The notes: generated from the sequence alone by a model not told the origin. A DNA stretch of 64,000 bases from Hirundichthys speculiger (GCA_018398805.1 JAGFBZ010000178.1:1647001-1711000), one strand, 5' to 3'; numbered from the stretch's first letter, positions 1 through 11,479 are shown. Numbers and translations are program-made.

Positions 1-1069
1 CAGGCAAAAAGCCACTGCTGAGAGCCAAAGAAGGCAAAAGTTGATGACAATAGCATTTAAAAGAAAAAATGAACATCATTTTTATACTTTACTTTATTCT
101 TTGTTTTTTATTATGTACAACTCTCGTTGTATGTTTATTGTGCAGTAATCTAATGGTAACATGTATTTGTTTTGATGCACTTTTATGATTTATAAAAAAA
201 TGTATGTCCGAATTTTGGGGGGCTTGGAACGGATTAGGGCATTTACATGGAAAACGCATCTCTACTTATTGAATTTTCAGGTTGCGAAACTACTTCCAGA
301 ACAAATTAATTTCGTACGTAGAGGTACCACTGTAATTAAAAAAAAAAAGGGGAGACGTTCCACCAAGTAAACAACATTTTTCTTGTTGTGGCTTGACTGT
401 CGCCCAGTGTACATCACGGGTTACAAAACATTTTACGTAGACAACGTCCAGTCGCACTTTTATTTCCAGAATGCTGGTTTTATGTATGTGAGGGCATGCG
501 CTCGCAGAGGTTTTCGGCATTTGCTTGGCCCAGTTTTCTAAAAGCCAAAAGGGCGAAACTGGAGGTTGCATCTTTCCGTAAATATTGCAGAAAGTCAGCA
601 GCTGCGAACTGTGCTTTAAACCCTTTGAGATGCAGCTGCAGCTTCTGCTGTTTGACAGTGTAACAGTATTGTCATTGCTAATATTAATTATTGCGGAAAA
701 ATTACAAATTGTTTGAGAAAAATCTGACTCAATAAGGAGCGTTGATTAGCACCTGACTGAACAAACCATTCAAAGTCTCTCACATAATGCCTCTGTCCAT
801 CACTGCGCTGTTACTGTAATGGATTGATAGAGCCTTTAATGTTAGGGATTTCATGTCTAAAAAGAGCTCGGGTTTGGTGAAATTTGGGAAGGTGCTTGTT
901 TCTGATGAACAGACAGAACCGATAAGAAACTGCTCTTGGTTTTACAATCATGTGCAACAGGTTCTAGTCCCTCTGTTTGTCCTATGGTTTTTAGTGTAAA
1001 ACATATTAAAATAATATATTTTTTGTGGGTTTTAGATTTAGATGCTCATCGCTCAGATGAGCAAGAACA
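1..1069. other. intergenic DNA, nothing recognised
   Basis: AT-rich sequence without a credible reading frame, splice structure or recognised repeat. It ends at the TA dinucleotide used by the Tc1-type element that starts at 1,072. Confidence 0.5.
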
Positions 1070-1071
1070 TA

Positions 1072-1272
1072 CAGTGGAGGGAATAAGTATTTGATCCCCC
1101 GCTGATTTTGGCAGTTGTCATACTAAGAAATAAATGAACAGTCTCAGATTTTTATGGCAGCTTTATTTTAACAGTTATAGAAAGAATATTGGAAAAAAAA
1201 TGCAAAAATTACACGAAATGAAAAATAAAAATTAATTTGCAAGTCATTGAGGGAAATAAGTATTTGATCCCT
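1072..1272 (+). repeat. left IR/DR arm of the Tc1 element
   Basis: About 200 bp, with the direct-repeat motif ataagtatttgatccc at both edges. Family knowledge: these motifs are the transposase binding sites. It matches the reverse complement of 4,556-4,760 with scattered mismatches. Confidence 0.9.
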
Positions 1273-1538
1273 GACCAACCTTGATCAGTGTTGGTTCCCA
1301 CAGACCATTGGCATACTCCTAATCTCACTGAAGTAATTACCTGCATGAGAGACACCTGTTCCAAATAGTCACCTGTATAAAAAGCCATCTGCCCACAGAC
1401 TCAGTAATACTCCACCATCTCCACCATGGGCAAGACTAAAGAGCTGTCAAAAGATGTCAGGGACAAAGTTGTTGAACTCCACAAGGCTGGAATGGGCTAC
1501 AAAACCATAAGTAAGAAGCTGAATGAGAAGGTGACAAC

Positions 1539-3630
1539 CAGGCCTGGAATTTCGTGATCTGAGGGACAAGGCCACTTGGCCTTCAAAGGGGCATTTTTTT
1601 TGAGGGCACAAAGGCCAAATGTCAGGGCAACACGGCCATAATAAAAAAAACACAATATATGCTAATAAACGGCAGAACAGTTTTTGAATTCAGAACCTTG
1701 AATATTTTTAATAGGCTACCACAACTTTGGGACTTTTATCAAAGGGAAACAGACAACAAAATAGGCAATGTTATTGATTTTTATCAGGTTATTACACAGC
1801 CATAAATTTAATTTAAATCGTCATCTGATGATGGGGATGGAGAACCTGGGGTCTTCCTAGGCCCATAAGGAAAAACAGTTGGCCTCCACCTCTCTATGCT
1901 CCCTCTGTCTTTTTTGCACTGGCTGAAAAATTTAAAACAGTTTTATGATGAATCAAAGTGGCACAATTAGTTAATATATTTCATTTCATTTTATTAATTC
2001 CAGACATGTCAAAACAATCTTTTAAATCATAGACAATTTTAACACTATCATGAATCTATGTATCTGAAAATAAATATATTTATAAAATATATAATAATTC
2101 ATAAATCAATATACACTGACACATGTGTATAACCATAATTTAGAAACATATAGAACCTCTTATAATTAAATCTAAATATTAATTGGACATATTTCCCCCC
2201 AAAAATAAACAAAATTTATATCCAATGTATACACACGGATCTATATACATACACATACATACCAATATGTAAAACACATATTTGGTTTAACATGTCTGAA
2301 AGGGGGTATTAATTCCTACCAAATGTTATTTCCTAAATGTACCACATAAACTTAGGCTAAAATAAGAAGAATCTAACAATAACAAACTATTCCATGATAA
2401 CCTTTTGAAGCAGGTGTCATATTTTGGCAGGTTTTTGCTTCATCTTCCAGAGCTCTTTTGCGACTAATCTCGACTAGTTCCCGTCTTGGCATTCTTCTTT
2501 CTGAGGAAAAAAAGTTTAGAGTGAATATGTTAAATATTTTTAAATAATATTATCACGTTTTCATAGCCTACTGATTATTCAAATGCTTTAGCCACCCCGG
2601 AGCGTATTTCTGTAATGATACGTGTTAAACAGTTTAGGTTTCACTTTCGCGCACCTGAAGTCTCAGAAGTGTATCGTGTATAGAACAGGAATGTCGGAGT
2701 TTAAATTAATCTATCTCAGCATCGTCATCCTGCCTGTAAGTTGTTGTTGATTCATATATCAATCGTGAGTTTATGATGTGTTTTCTAGTCACAGATGTTT
2801 TCTCTATAAACGAATTCCATTTAATAACATCCTGATTTTGGCGATGAAATGAAGACTAACAAGCAAAGCTTCGCTGCACACATAGAAGAGAGTCAGAGAA
2901 GTTGATTTGGCGAGAAAAGGATTATTTGAAGGCTTTAGTTTACGATAAAACAGCTGATTGCAGGAGACCGTTTACTTGGGTTGCCTTAGCAACCATAGCT
3001 CAGAAGGCTACAGAAGCGAGACATGACAGTCTCCGTCTGATATTGAAACATTAAAAATTATTAGTAGGCTATAGCAATAAGATATGACACGAACGATTTA
3101 CAGAAGTGTTGATTTAGCTTGTTGGATAGCTAGGTCCCCCTCAGGGAGGCTAATAGGCTACTGCTACAACCAAGTCTAGCAACTCTTTATCAATTCAAAG
3201 TTGGGAGCAATTTATTACGATTTATAGTCCCGGGCTCAATCTTTAAAGTCCTTATGCTCAATGAAAAGCTATTTGATCTAGAAAACAGATGGCTTTTTGA
3301 ACACTTACCTTTAATGTCGTCTTCGTGGTATCGTTGTGCTGTTAATCCCACAGACAGAACGCTAATGATAATAGAAGGCTGTGCGGCTGTAGAGTTATGG
3401 ACGGATCCCGCAGTAGGACACACCTCCGCTCCGATTGTTTAGCTTTAATACAGGTAGCCCTACCGATGGGCACTACGGCGTAAACTTGATGATAGCCGAA
3501 GGAACGGGAGAGAGCAGGGCACCAAGGCCACAGTGGCCGTTAAGCAACCAATTTTCGGAAGGGCATCACGGCCAAGAAGAAGGGCTACGACGGCCATGGC
3601 CGCCATGGCCGCCGCGAAATTCCTGCCCTG
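1539..3630. mobile_element. hAT-type DNA transposon nested in the Tc1 transposase
   Basis: Seen: the 2,092-bp insert is flanked by a perfect 8-bp direct duplication, gtgacaac (1,531-1,538 and 3,631-3,638), which interrupts one codon series of the host transposase. Its ends form an imperfect inverted repeat: left caggcctggaatttcg, right (reverse complement) cagggcaggaatttcg. An 8-bp duplication and CAG-starting short termini are hAT hallmarks. Both subterminal regions (1,570-1,640 and 3,520-3,610) are studded with ggcc-containing repeats, resembling the subterminal transposase-binding repeats of hAT elements. No hAT transposase is recognisable, so the copy is probably non-autonomous. It holds exon-like segments on the minus strand, listed separately. 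Confidence 0.92.
1894..3432 (-). other. putative spliced minus-strand reading frame inside the hAT
   Basis: Seen: three exon-like blocks whose phases agree. Block 1 (to 3,309) ends ...YHEDDIK and is followed by the strong donor gtaagt. Block 2 (2,402-2,500) lies behind a good pyrimidine tract plus cag, reads MPRRELVEISRKRALEDE in the phase set by block 1, and ends at a weak gttatc donor. Block 3 (1,894-1,922) lies behind a good acceptor and closes with ...KKTEGA and TAG. No ATG is visible for block 1 and no family is recognised. It could be a captured host gene fragment, a degenerate transposase tail or chance. Function unknown. Confidence 0.25.
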
Positions 3631-4555
3631 GTGACAACTGTTGGTGCAATTATTTGGAAGTGGAAGAAGTACAACATGACTGTTAATCAACCTAGGCTGG
3701 GGGCTCCATGGAAGATATCACCTGGTGGGGTCTCAATGATCATGAGAAAGGTTAGAGATCAGCCGAGAACTACACGGGAGGAGCTGGTTAATGATCTCAA
3801 GGCAGCTGGGACCACAGTCACCAAGAAAACTATTGGTAATACACTGAGACGCAGTGGTTTAAAATCCTGCAGTGGTCCAAGGTCCCTCTGCTCCAGAAGG
3901 CTCACGTCCAGGCCCGACTCAGGTTTGCCAACGAACATATTAATGACTCAGAAAGAGACTGGGAGACGGTGCTGTGGTCAGGTGAGACAAAAACTGAGCT
4001 TTTTAGCCTCAACTCAACTCGACGTGTTTGGAGGAAGAGAAATGCTGAATATGACCCCAAAAACACCATCCCTACTGTCAAGCATGGCGGTGGAAGCCTT
4101 ATGCTTTGGGGTTGTTGCTCTTCTAAGGGGACAGGTCGACTTCACCGCATCGATGGGAAGATGAACGGGGCCACGTACCGCAGAATCTTGGGTGACAACC
4201 TCCTTGCCTCCTCAAGGACATTCAAAATGGGTCGTGGATGAGTCTTCCAGCATGACAACGACCCAAAACATACAGCCAAGGAAACAAAGGAGTGTCTCCA
4301 TAAGAAGCACATCAAGGTCATGGAATGGCCGAGCCAGTCTCCTGACCTTAATCCTATTAAACATCTATGGAGAGAGCTGAAGCTACAAGTTTCCAAGCGC
4401 AAGCCTCAAAACCTTCAGGATTTGGAGATGATCTGCAGAGAGGAGTGGACGAAAATTACTCCTGATGTGTTTAAACCTAGTAAGAAACTACAAGAAACGT
4501 CTGACAGCTGTGCTGCCAACAAGGGTTTTACCACCAAGTATTAGATCATGTTTTA

Positions 4556-4760
4556 CTAGGGGATCAAATACTTATCTCTCTCAATGACTTGCAAATTAAT
4601 TTTTATTTTTCATTTCATGTAATTTTCTCAATTTTTTTTTCAATATTCTTTCTATAACTGTTAAAATAAAGCTGCCATGGAAGTCTGAGGCTGTTCATTT
4701 ATTTCTTAGTATGACAACTGCTAAAATCAGCGGGGGATCAAATACTTATTTCCTCCTCTG
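4556..4760 (-). repeat. right IR/DR arm of the Tc1 element
   Basis: Inverted copy of the left arm. The inner motif starts just after the transposase stop codon (about 4,558) and the outer motif ends at the TA at 4,761. Confidence 0.9.
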
Positions 4761-4769
4761 TATAACCTT

Positions 4770-5070
4770 CTTCACTGTGCTATTATTTATTTAACAACAG
4801 TGAAATCTTGCGTCAAAACTAACGACTGACTCAAAATATTGTTGCTCCACCTTTAGTAGGACTAACTTGAAGAAGTCATTCTTCTCTAAAGCTTTGTAAC
4901 TTTAACAGTCTCTTACATCGTTGTGGAGGAATTTTGGCCCCCGCTTCTTCACAACACCGCTTTATTTGAGGTTTTTGGGCTTTGGCTTGTAAACAGCTCT
5001 CTGAAGGTTTAAACATTTCAAATGGGTCGAGGTCCAAAACCCCAACTTCATTATATCTCAGCCACCCTGG
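4770..5070 (-). pseudogene. relic of a Tc1-type transposon (transposase 3' part)
   Basis: The stretch around 4,915-5,045 matches, with many changes, the minus-strand C-terminal part of a fish Tc1-type transposase. It is similar to 38,580-38,720 in this window: gaagtagtcatt-type start, then ggcccac-like, cagctctct-like and ggtcgaggtcc motifs, the last being the reverse of the SPDLNP codons. No ends or open frame survive. Confidence 0.45.
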
Positions 5071-5765
5071 TGGAGGTTTGCTTGGTTTGTTTAGAATTAT
5101 TGTCCTAATGCATGACCAAATTCTATGGGGCGTGATGAGTAATTTGTGCTTTCACACTGAACCAACAACGTACAGTATGTCCGCTGCAGCTGGGGCCCCT
5201 GCGACGTAGGTCGCACTCATGTCTGACAGAAATGCAACTATGCATCAGGCTGATAAAGACTGCAACAAATGTGATTTGTCCACTAGCATTTCCTTCCATT
5301 CCTTCCCACTACTACTTCTTTTTTGTTGTTTTCAAGCCAGATTGCTGTAATGTCAGTGAAAGTTACTGCAGCTCAACATTTACTGTCTCCAACTCACAAA
5401 AGATATGATCAATCTGGTTTATTGCCATGTCTGAACTACATAAAGGACGTTAACGAGAGGAAGCTTGACAGTCTCGAGCGTTGCAGAAAATCACCCAGAC
5501 TGCCACCTAGTGTTTGGTGGTGTAATTAGAGCGCAAAAACAGCAAACTAGTATAAAGATAAAGATACACCGCTTCACATTGCTCAAGAGGTACACAGTGT
5601 TTTGACTGACTAGTCTCCAAAATGACTGGAAGTGATGGACTGTTGCTGCAGTGGTGCTGAAGCTGCGATACCTAGATGTAAATATTTCTGTCTCTCTTTA
5701 CTTGGAGAGGAAGATGTGGTTGTGTAGAAAAATGAGTATCTACAGTAAAGAGAGCAGCACTGATG

Positions 5766-5812
5766 CTGTAGATGGCGGCGGGTGGGGGGGTGGGGGGTTG
5801 GGGGGGTTGGGT
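5766..5812 (+). repeat. G-rich low-complexity tract
   Basis: Runs of 3 to 7 G separated by one or two T (ggggggg tggggg ttggggggg ttggg) fit the G-quadruplex motif on the plus strand. Confidence 0.7.
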
Positions 5813-6111
5813 CAGCACTTGTAATAAGCTGGACACACAATCTGATAAGGACCTGACTCCCACATTGACATACATTGTCTCTCCAGCAATGTGAAGCTCA
5901 CCCTGGACAGTCACCTACCCTCCCTCATTTCCTCCCATCATGCCCCCCAAACCCCCCTACCCACCCCATGTCTCCTCCCATCCCTCTGTTGTTTCGTTTT
6001 ATCTCTTTGAAAAATAATGAAAGCAAGCACTTGCAACCGTGGCTCCATTGATGTTCGAATACACAACCAGCAGATTCAAAAACACATTCTGGGATCAAAG
6101 TAAGAAAGGGG

Positions 6112-6149
6112 AGGGGCAGGGGGGTGGTGGGGTGGGGTGTGGGGGGGGA
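6112..6149 (+). repeat. G-rich low-complexity tract
   Basis: Second plus-strand G-run cluster (ggggtggtggggtgggg and a run of 8 G), again G-quadruplex compatible. Confidence 0.65.
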
Positions 6150-6159
6150 TCTTCTTCTT

Positions 6160-6560
6160 TCCAATGAAATTATGAGCGCAGAGGAGTCTGGGGTGCACAG
6201 CTCATTTGCTAAGACTGTGAGGCAAATAGTCGTTAAAGAATGGCCTATAAGTAGGCATTAAATGGAAATGCCTGCGATTCCTGCGGATTAGCATAAGAAC
6301 CTTTTCTTGCCCGGCCAGTTAATAATATTCATTTAAAATAAATACATGGGAAACGAATCTGTTTGAAAAGCGGGGCGATTGCACATATTTACTGAAGGAG
6401 GCCTGTCGAAATGAAAGAGTGGAGATTCATGGAGTGCTCGCAGGGATGTGGACTTGCGAATTCGTCAGTTCTTTGAAGTACAAGAGGCTGGAAAATTAAA
6501 GTCTTGACAAAAAAACTATAGGTGGAGGAAGGCTTTAAGATTTGCTGGGATTGCAAGGGA
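6160..6560. other. candidate conserved non-coding block
   Basis: Unlike its flanks, this stretch is free of simple repeats and transposon motifs. It is dense in homeodomain-like ATTA/TAAT cores (ttaataatattcattt, ggattagcat, attaaatgg). This is only a compositional impression; conservation cannot be tested here. Confidence 0.2.
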
Positions 6561-8175
6561 GCACAAGGATGAAGATGTCAAGTACTACAGCTGCTTTTTC
6601 TTATACATGACTTGCTTAATCCTGTTCTCATAATCGTGAGACAGTGTAGATGGTAACCCATGATCTTTTACCTATGGCTCCACTCACGTCTTTGTTGTCC
6701 ATGCGAGGTTCAAATTTGCTGAAATTTCTATTTGACGAGAGATGTGAAGCTTATTTTGATAGCAAAGTCTGAAATCTACAATCTGAAAAAGTGAGTTCTC
6801 ACTTGTCCAACACATCGGGCTTCTGTTGTTCATAAGTTCTTTGATGCTTCAAAGTTCGAAGGCCATGCCAATTAAAATGACCCCCTTCCCCCCTGAAAAA
6901 CAAACACACCCGCGCATACCCACTTCCACGGGGCCTTGTTTATATACTGCGTGTCAGCAAATGTGTCCATGTGTGTCCGGTGTTCGGCAACGTCTAATGA
7001 AGCTGGTCCATCATGGTAGCCCAGTCAGACGCTGACAGCTAAGAGCCAAAGTGGAGAAACTCCAGCCGTTTCTATAGCTGCTGTCTAGTTCAAAGGCAGC
7101 CGTCCTTTTCTGAGCATAACAAGAAAAGAAAGAAGCCATCACAGAGCAAGAGACCAAAGGCGACCTCCAGGGTTACACGTCAAACCCAGCCTCCCCCTTC
7201 GTCGCCCACACCTTACCTCCTGGTGGGAAGGCATTGTCCCGAGATGTGTGGTTCGGACGAGGTCCGAAGGTAGAGATTCTCCTATCAGTATTACATTAGC
7301 CCACTTTCTTAAAGTCAAGACTTTGAAGTGACACCAAAGTCTGTTGCAAGTATCTCTCATCTAACGTCCTTTTTTCTAAAACACTGCAGTGTCGACATTT
7401 CAAGCATCTTTCACCGTTTAATGTTGAGCCTTTGATTTTTTTAAGACACTAATTTTAACATCTTCAAGGGAGAAGTGAAGTGTCTGCATTTGGGTTCTTT
7501 TGTCTGCTGTCTTCTGCCCTTTCTTTCTCTTGATGATATGAAAAGATTTTAAAAGAAGAACTTGTTAAAAGGCGGATATCCATCAAAAGTAATGCAGAAT
7601 GTGCTTTCTTGGTGACATTTTTGCTTCTTGGCCATTTTAACATGATGCCTGTCATCCTAGGGCTCCTTTTTCTGCTCTGAAAAAGAAATGTTTTCAAAGC
7701 TCACAAGCACAAAAGACTGCATTTCAAGAGGAAAACAAACTTAGATTGGAAACCTTTGATTTGCTATCATACAAAGCTGAACAGCAACCAATGCAGACAA
7801 AGGCCCTAAGAACTCCAATGTGTGGAAAATTCTTAAGTATTCAGCACTGAGACATTTGCTGCACATTTAGCTACAAAAAAAAATCTTGATATCTGAGGCA
7901 AATGTGAGTGCTATAACAAGGAAAAGAACATCAAACTTCAGTAGTGAATTTTCCATCATCCTCTCCATCTGCAATGGGAAAACTGGAAACTCAAGAGATA
8001 CATTTAACATTTTGACAGTTTGTCTCATAAAAATAGATTCATATTATACTTACATGGACAAATTGTTGGTACACTTCGACAAAAGGAAAATGTCAAGGAA
8101 CAAAGTACCTCTGACGAAATTTCAAACTGAAAAGTTTCACACTGAAAAGATGATGGACAGCGTAATCAGTGAAAT

Positions 8176-8187
8176 GTGTGTGTGTGT

Positions 8188-8228
<41 letters not shown>

Positions 8229-8235
8229 TATATTG
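8176..8235. repeat. (TG)n(TA)n microsatellite
   Basis: tgtgtgtg followed by about 18 TA units and a short cacata tail. Confidence 0.95.
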
Positions 8236-9579
8236 AAAGGGTGTCTTAAGAATATGGCATTTACCAATAAGGAGTTATTGCATGTATATATTTGTACAGT
8301 TGTACACTGTAAAGCAGTTAAGTTGCCAGTTAAAGTTAATTCCTTTATTACTTCCAGACAGATGAAGCACATAAAAGTTCTGAAGTTCTGTCACTTCCAG
8401 ACTAGATTATTGTATTACCAGGATCATTATGAACAGGATGCCCAAATAATTTGCTGAATAGTAATATTATTAAACATTATTTAAAGAAACTATGGCAAGC
8501 AAAAACAAAAATCCCCTTGCAGAGGAAAAACCTTGAAGCCAAACAGCAGCAAGGAAAAACTCCCCATGGGAAGGAAAAACTCAAAGAGGGAAGAAACCTT
8601 GAGCAGGACCTGGTTCATAAGGGGGATCTTCTGGCCAAAGCAAAGGACGGCCAGGTAAAGGAAGAAAAAAGGGTTATAGGAGGGAAATAGGACAGAGAGA
8701 AGATGGAGGACAGAGAGAGGAGAGGCACAAATATATTGGCATTGTTTTATAGGACAAAAAAATGTAAAATATCGTCCTATTTTTGGGCCAATACGATAGT
8801 TTGATCAAGAACTTATTCAACAGCAGGTGGGTGTCCTGCAATGCTGGAAATGAGCATCAGAAGATTGTGTGCTCGACATGATCTGAGGAGAAAAAGACTG
8901 ATGTCAGACGCAGAGCTGGAGAGGCTTTGGTTCATTTATATATGAGCTGAGTTTTCACTCAGATTTACACAATATTGCAAATATTATAGTATGTGATTCC
9001 AGCGCCGCCAAGCTACCTGAACTGCCGTGCACAAACCCCTTTCCGGGTCACGTAAACCAGACAATTAAATATTAAAAACAAATTCAGTCCCATGGCCTGT
9101 TTTCTAAAATTAAAATATAAAAAAACAAACATTTTTTTTGTGTTAGATTAAAACATGAAAAACAAAATAAAAAGTCACTTTTCAATTGTTTTAATTTTTG
9201 ATTGACAATTGAAAATGGAAAAAACAAATGATACACGGATAATTATGGATTGATAAAGTTACTGATCTTTAACATGGACATTTTCATTTTAAAGTTCTCC
9301 CAGACGGAGGATTTAACAGAAACAAGGTTATTTGTAACAACTGACAAGTTGAACTCCCAATTAAAAGTTTCTGTTACCTCAAAAATTACCTGTTTTAATG
9401 TTATGATTTTGGCCTCTAGATTGTTAGGATTTAGTTGGTAGACTTTTTTTTATTATTTTTTATAAAAACAGGATGACATTAATGCCCTGGCAGTGGCAAT
9501 AAGCTTTCTTTTATTTGCCATTTTTTAAGATGAGATTTACACTAAATATGTGTTACTGACAAGTAACACACACACACAG

Positions 9580-9582
9580 ATG

Positions 9583-9642
<60 letters not shown>
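9580..9642. repeat. (TA)n microsatellite
   Basis: A short cacacaca run then about 25 TA units. Confidence 0.95.
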
Positions 9643-9644
<2 letters not shown>

Positions 9645-9716
9645 ACACTGAAGTGGTCAGAGGATCAGGCTGCAGGTCAGCATGTTAGTTAATGTCCCAG
9701 AGACATCTATATATTA

Positions 9717-10200
9717 GGGATGCAACGGTACTCGGTAAAACATGGTAAAATTCGGTACAGTTTGGTACGACCACGGGCTTTTATGTCCCGCAGTATTTAT
9801 GTTTCAATAACTTTGCATTGGACTTGCACGTGAGCGTGCGTGCCTTTTAGGCAACAGGCCCGCCACTGCATGTCAATGTCCACTCGCCTCCGCTCACTCA
9901 CAGTGACCAGCCGATCACACTTTGGCCGGTTGGCTGCAGCTCATAGATGCAGAAAAAGAAAAAAAACAAGCAGGTATGGCCAGAGGTAGCAGAGAAATTG
10001 GGAAAAACTTTTTTTAATCACCGGTGTGGGAGCATTTTGGTTTTGCTGTTGAATACACGAAAAACAGTTAACAGAACGCAATTTTCCACCTCCCTAAACC
10101 TGCAATCTTACCTGCGTAAGATCCAGTTGTTACCAGTTGTGCGTCTTGGCACAGCTGATGTGCTTTTTAAAATACTGCAGTCAAATCGTTGGATGTGCAT
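9717..10200 (+). mobile_element. hAT-type relic with BED-finger codons
   Basis: The left edge tagggatgcaacggta resembles the TAGGGATGCAAC terminus of a fish hAT family. At 10,020-10,070 the plus strand can be read VWEHFGFAVEYTKN, which fits the start of a BED zinc finger as found in hAT transposases, but the frame is broken before and after. No matching right terminus is visible, so the copy is truncated or replaced at its 3' side, near 10,200. Confidence 0.5.
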
Positions 10201-10903
10201 TTAAAGATCACGAACAATTAATGTTCCTGTCCCTCCTCGACCACCAACAGTTTCAGACATAACAGAAAATGAATTCCCACATCCAACCTTTTCCAGCTTG
10301 ACAAAGATCTCCTTGGTTTCCTCCACAGCAGACATCTGAATGAGATCATGCCACAGCTGTACAGACTGACGTGTCTGGCCGTGACTATTCCCACATCCAC
10401 CACAACTGCTGACCAGAGATCCTCTGACCTCAAGAGAATAAAAACAGATGCAAGTAATACGGTGATGCGTAATCGAGAGGTAGAGCCGTTTGTGCACGTC
10501 CACATGTGACCAGGTGGACACACAACTCTGGGATGGTCAGACGGTGGAACTGCAGTTTAATATGTAGCTCTGGAAACTCTGACCTGAAAAAAATATTCAG
10601 GAAAAAAAAAAGGGGGGGGGGGGGGGGACAGCACAAAAAACAATAAGAACAGCGAAGCACAGTCATTATGATTAATGACTGTGGATTCAGCTGACGTAAA
10701 AAAGAGAGAAAATGAGGAAGACAGGGGGTAAGGAGGTTTGAGAGTCACAGATGATGGATCATGTTGGTGTCTCCCCACAGCGTAGACCTATAGCATCATA
10801 GCTAGGACGAGGCTATGATGAAGACCAGCCTGCTCCAGTCTTGTCTTCATCCACTCCGTAAACTGTAGCTGTGACTATTGGCCCTATCACACTATTGTTG
10901 AGA

Positions 10904-11340
10904 CTAACTGTAGGCTTTACTAATCAGAAATGTTTTTAGTTTAGTTTTAAAGATGGAGGTGGTGTCAGCCTCCTGAATCCAAACTGGTAGCTGGTTCCAT
11001 AGTAAAGGTGTCTGATAACAGAAGGCCCTTCCTCCAAATCTACTTTTGGATATTCTAGGAACTACAAGTAAACCTCCACTCTGAAAGGGGAGAGGTCTAT
11101 CAGGAGCATCGGGTTTTGTAAGTAACAAGGAGCTTGGCTCCTAAGTGTCTTATATGTGAGCAACGGAATTTTGAATTCCATTTTAAATTTACAGGAGGCT
11201 AACACGGGAGAGACGTGATCTCTCTCTAGCAGATTCCTGTCAGCACTCACGCTGTTGCATTGTGGATCAGCTGAAGTTTGGTGCATTCTTGCAACAACAT
11301 CAAAAGGCCTGCAAGGCAATGGAGGACAACTATAACCGAT
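10904..11340 (-). pseudogene. L2 LINE reverse transcriptase, C-terminal end
   Basis: Minus-strand frames read GLLVVPRISKSRFGGRAF, then LLWNQLPVWIQEAD and the terminal FKTKLKTFLISKAYS with a stop at about 10,904. This is the same C-terminus as the L2 copy at 50,700-50,850. Upstream codons (KFKMEFKIPLLTYKTL) sit in a second frame, so at least one frameshift is present. The catalytic core is missing. Non-functional. Confidence 0.85.
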
Positions 11341-11479
11341 GATCGTGGAATCCTTTCCTTGGTGAAGAAAAACCCCTTCCCAACATCAACAGAAGTCAAG
11401 ATTGCTCTGCAGTCAAGATTACTACAATCAAGAACAGGAAAGTCAGAGTAAACCTTTCCAGAAAATAAATCCATCAATC

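Larger units (their letters stand above)
1426..4544 (+). pseudogene. Tc1-type transposase, broken and interrupted
   Basis: Family role: a DDE transposase that cuts and pastes its own element. Seen: the start ATG at 1,426 opens [20 protein letters not shown], the first helix-turn-helix of the paired-like DNA-binding region. The frame is cut at 1,538 by the hAT insertion and resumes at 3,631-3,639 with [13 protein letters not shown]. Further on are [11 protein letters not shown] and the second helix-turn-helix. The frame then shifts near 3,870. The first catalytic block reads WSGETK instead of WSDETK, so the first Asp is lost. A stop near 4,240 is followed in another frame by QHDNDPKH (second Asp) and [15 protein letters not shown] (third acidic residue), ending ANKGFTTKY at 4,544. 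Combined length fits the usual 340 residues. Not functional. Confidence 0.93.
1072..4760 (+). mobile_element. Tc1/mariner-type DNA transposon, split by a hAT insertion
   Basis: Seen: the left end (cagtggagggaataag) and the reverse complement of the right end (cagaggaggaaataag) are near-identical inverted repeats of about 200 bp. They are flanked by TA (1,070-1,071 and 4,761-4,762), the Tc1 target. Each arm carries the motif aataagtatttgatccc twice (outer copies at about 1,081 and 4,735, inner ones at about 1,257 and 4,560), the IR/DR arrangement known from fish Tc1 elements. Without the nested 2,092-bp insertion and its 8-bp duplication the element is about 1.59 kb, the usual Tc1 size. It encodes a broken transposase on the plus strand. 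It is non-autonomous and old enough to have accumulated frameshifts and a large insertion. Confidence 0.95.
5071..8175. other. intergenic DNA without recognised genes
   Basis: No plausible gene. It holds two G-rich tracts (5,766-5,812; 6,112-6,149) and a CNE-like AT/GC-mixed block at 6,160-6,560, each listed separately. The rest shows nothing I can name. Confidence 0.5.
8500..11340 (-). mobile_element. L2-type LINE, minus strand, broken by several insertions
   Basis: Seen: 8,520-8,735 matches, in reverse, the L2 3'-UTR text also present at 33,540-33,760 and 51,900-52,060 (aaccttgagcaggacctgg, ctccccatgggaagg). A 70-bp piece at 9,643-9,715 and the segment 10,530-10,660 continue the same UTR (cactgaagtggtcagagga; ctggaaactctgacctg). 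The reverse-transcriptase C-terminal codons follow at 10,904-11,340. Intervening DNA at 8,736-9,642 and 9,716-10,530 is foreign, including an AT microsatellite and a hAT relic. The (ATTGA)n tail is not preserved at the left end. A dead, 5'-truncated copy. Confidence 0.75.

Noticed and set aside
2692..2742. Plus-strand mini-exon (signal-peptide-like MSEFKLIYLSIVILP then gtaagt) in the hAT
   Set aside because: No acceptor-flanked continuation in phase was found on the plus strand, and the better exon-like series lies on the opposite strand. Kept only as a remark.
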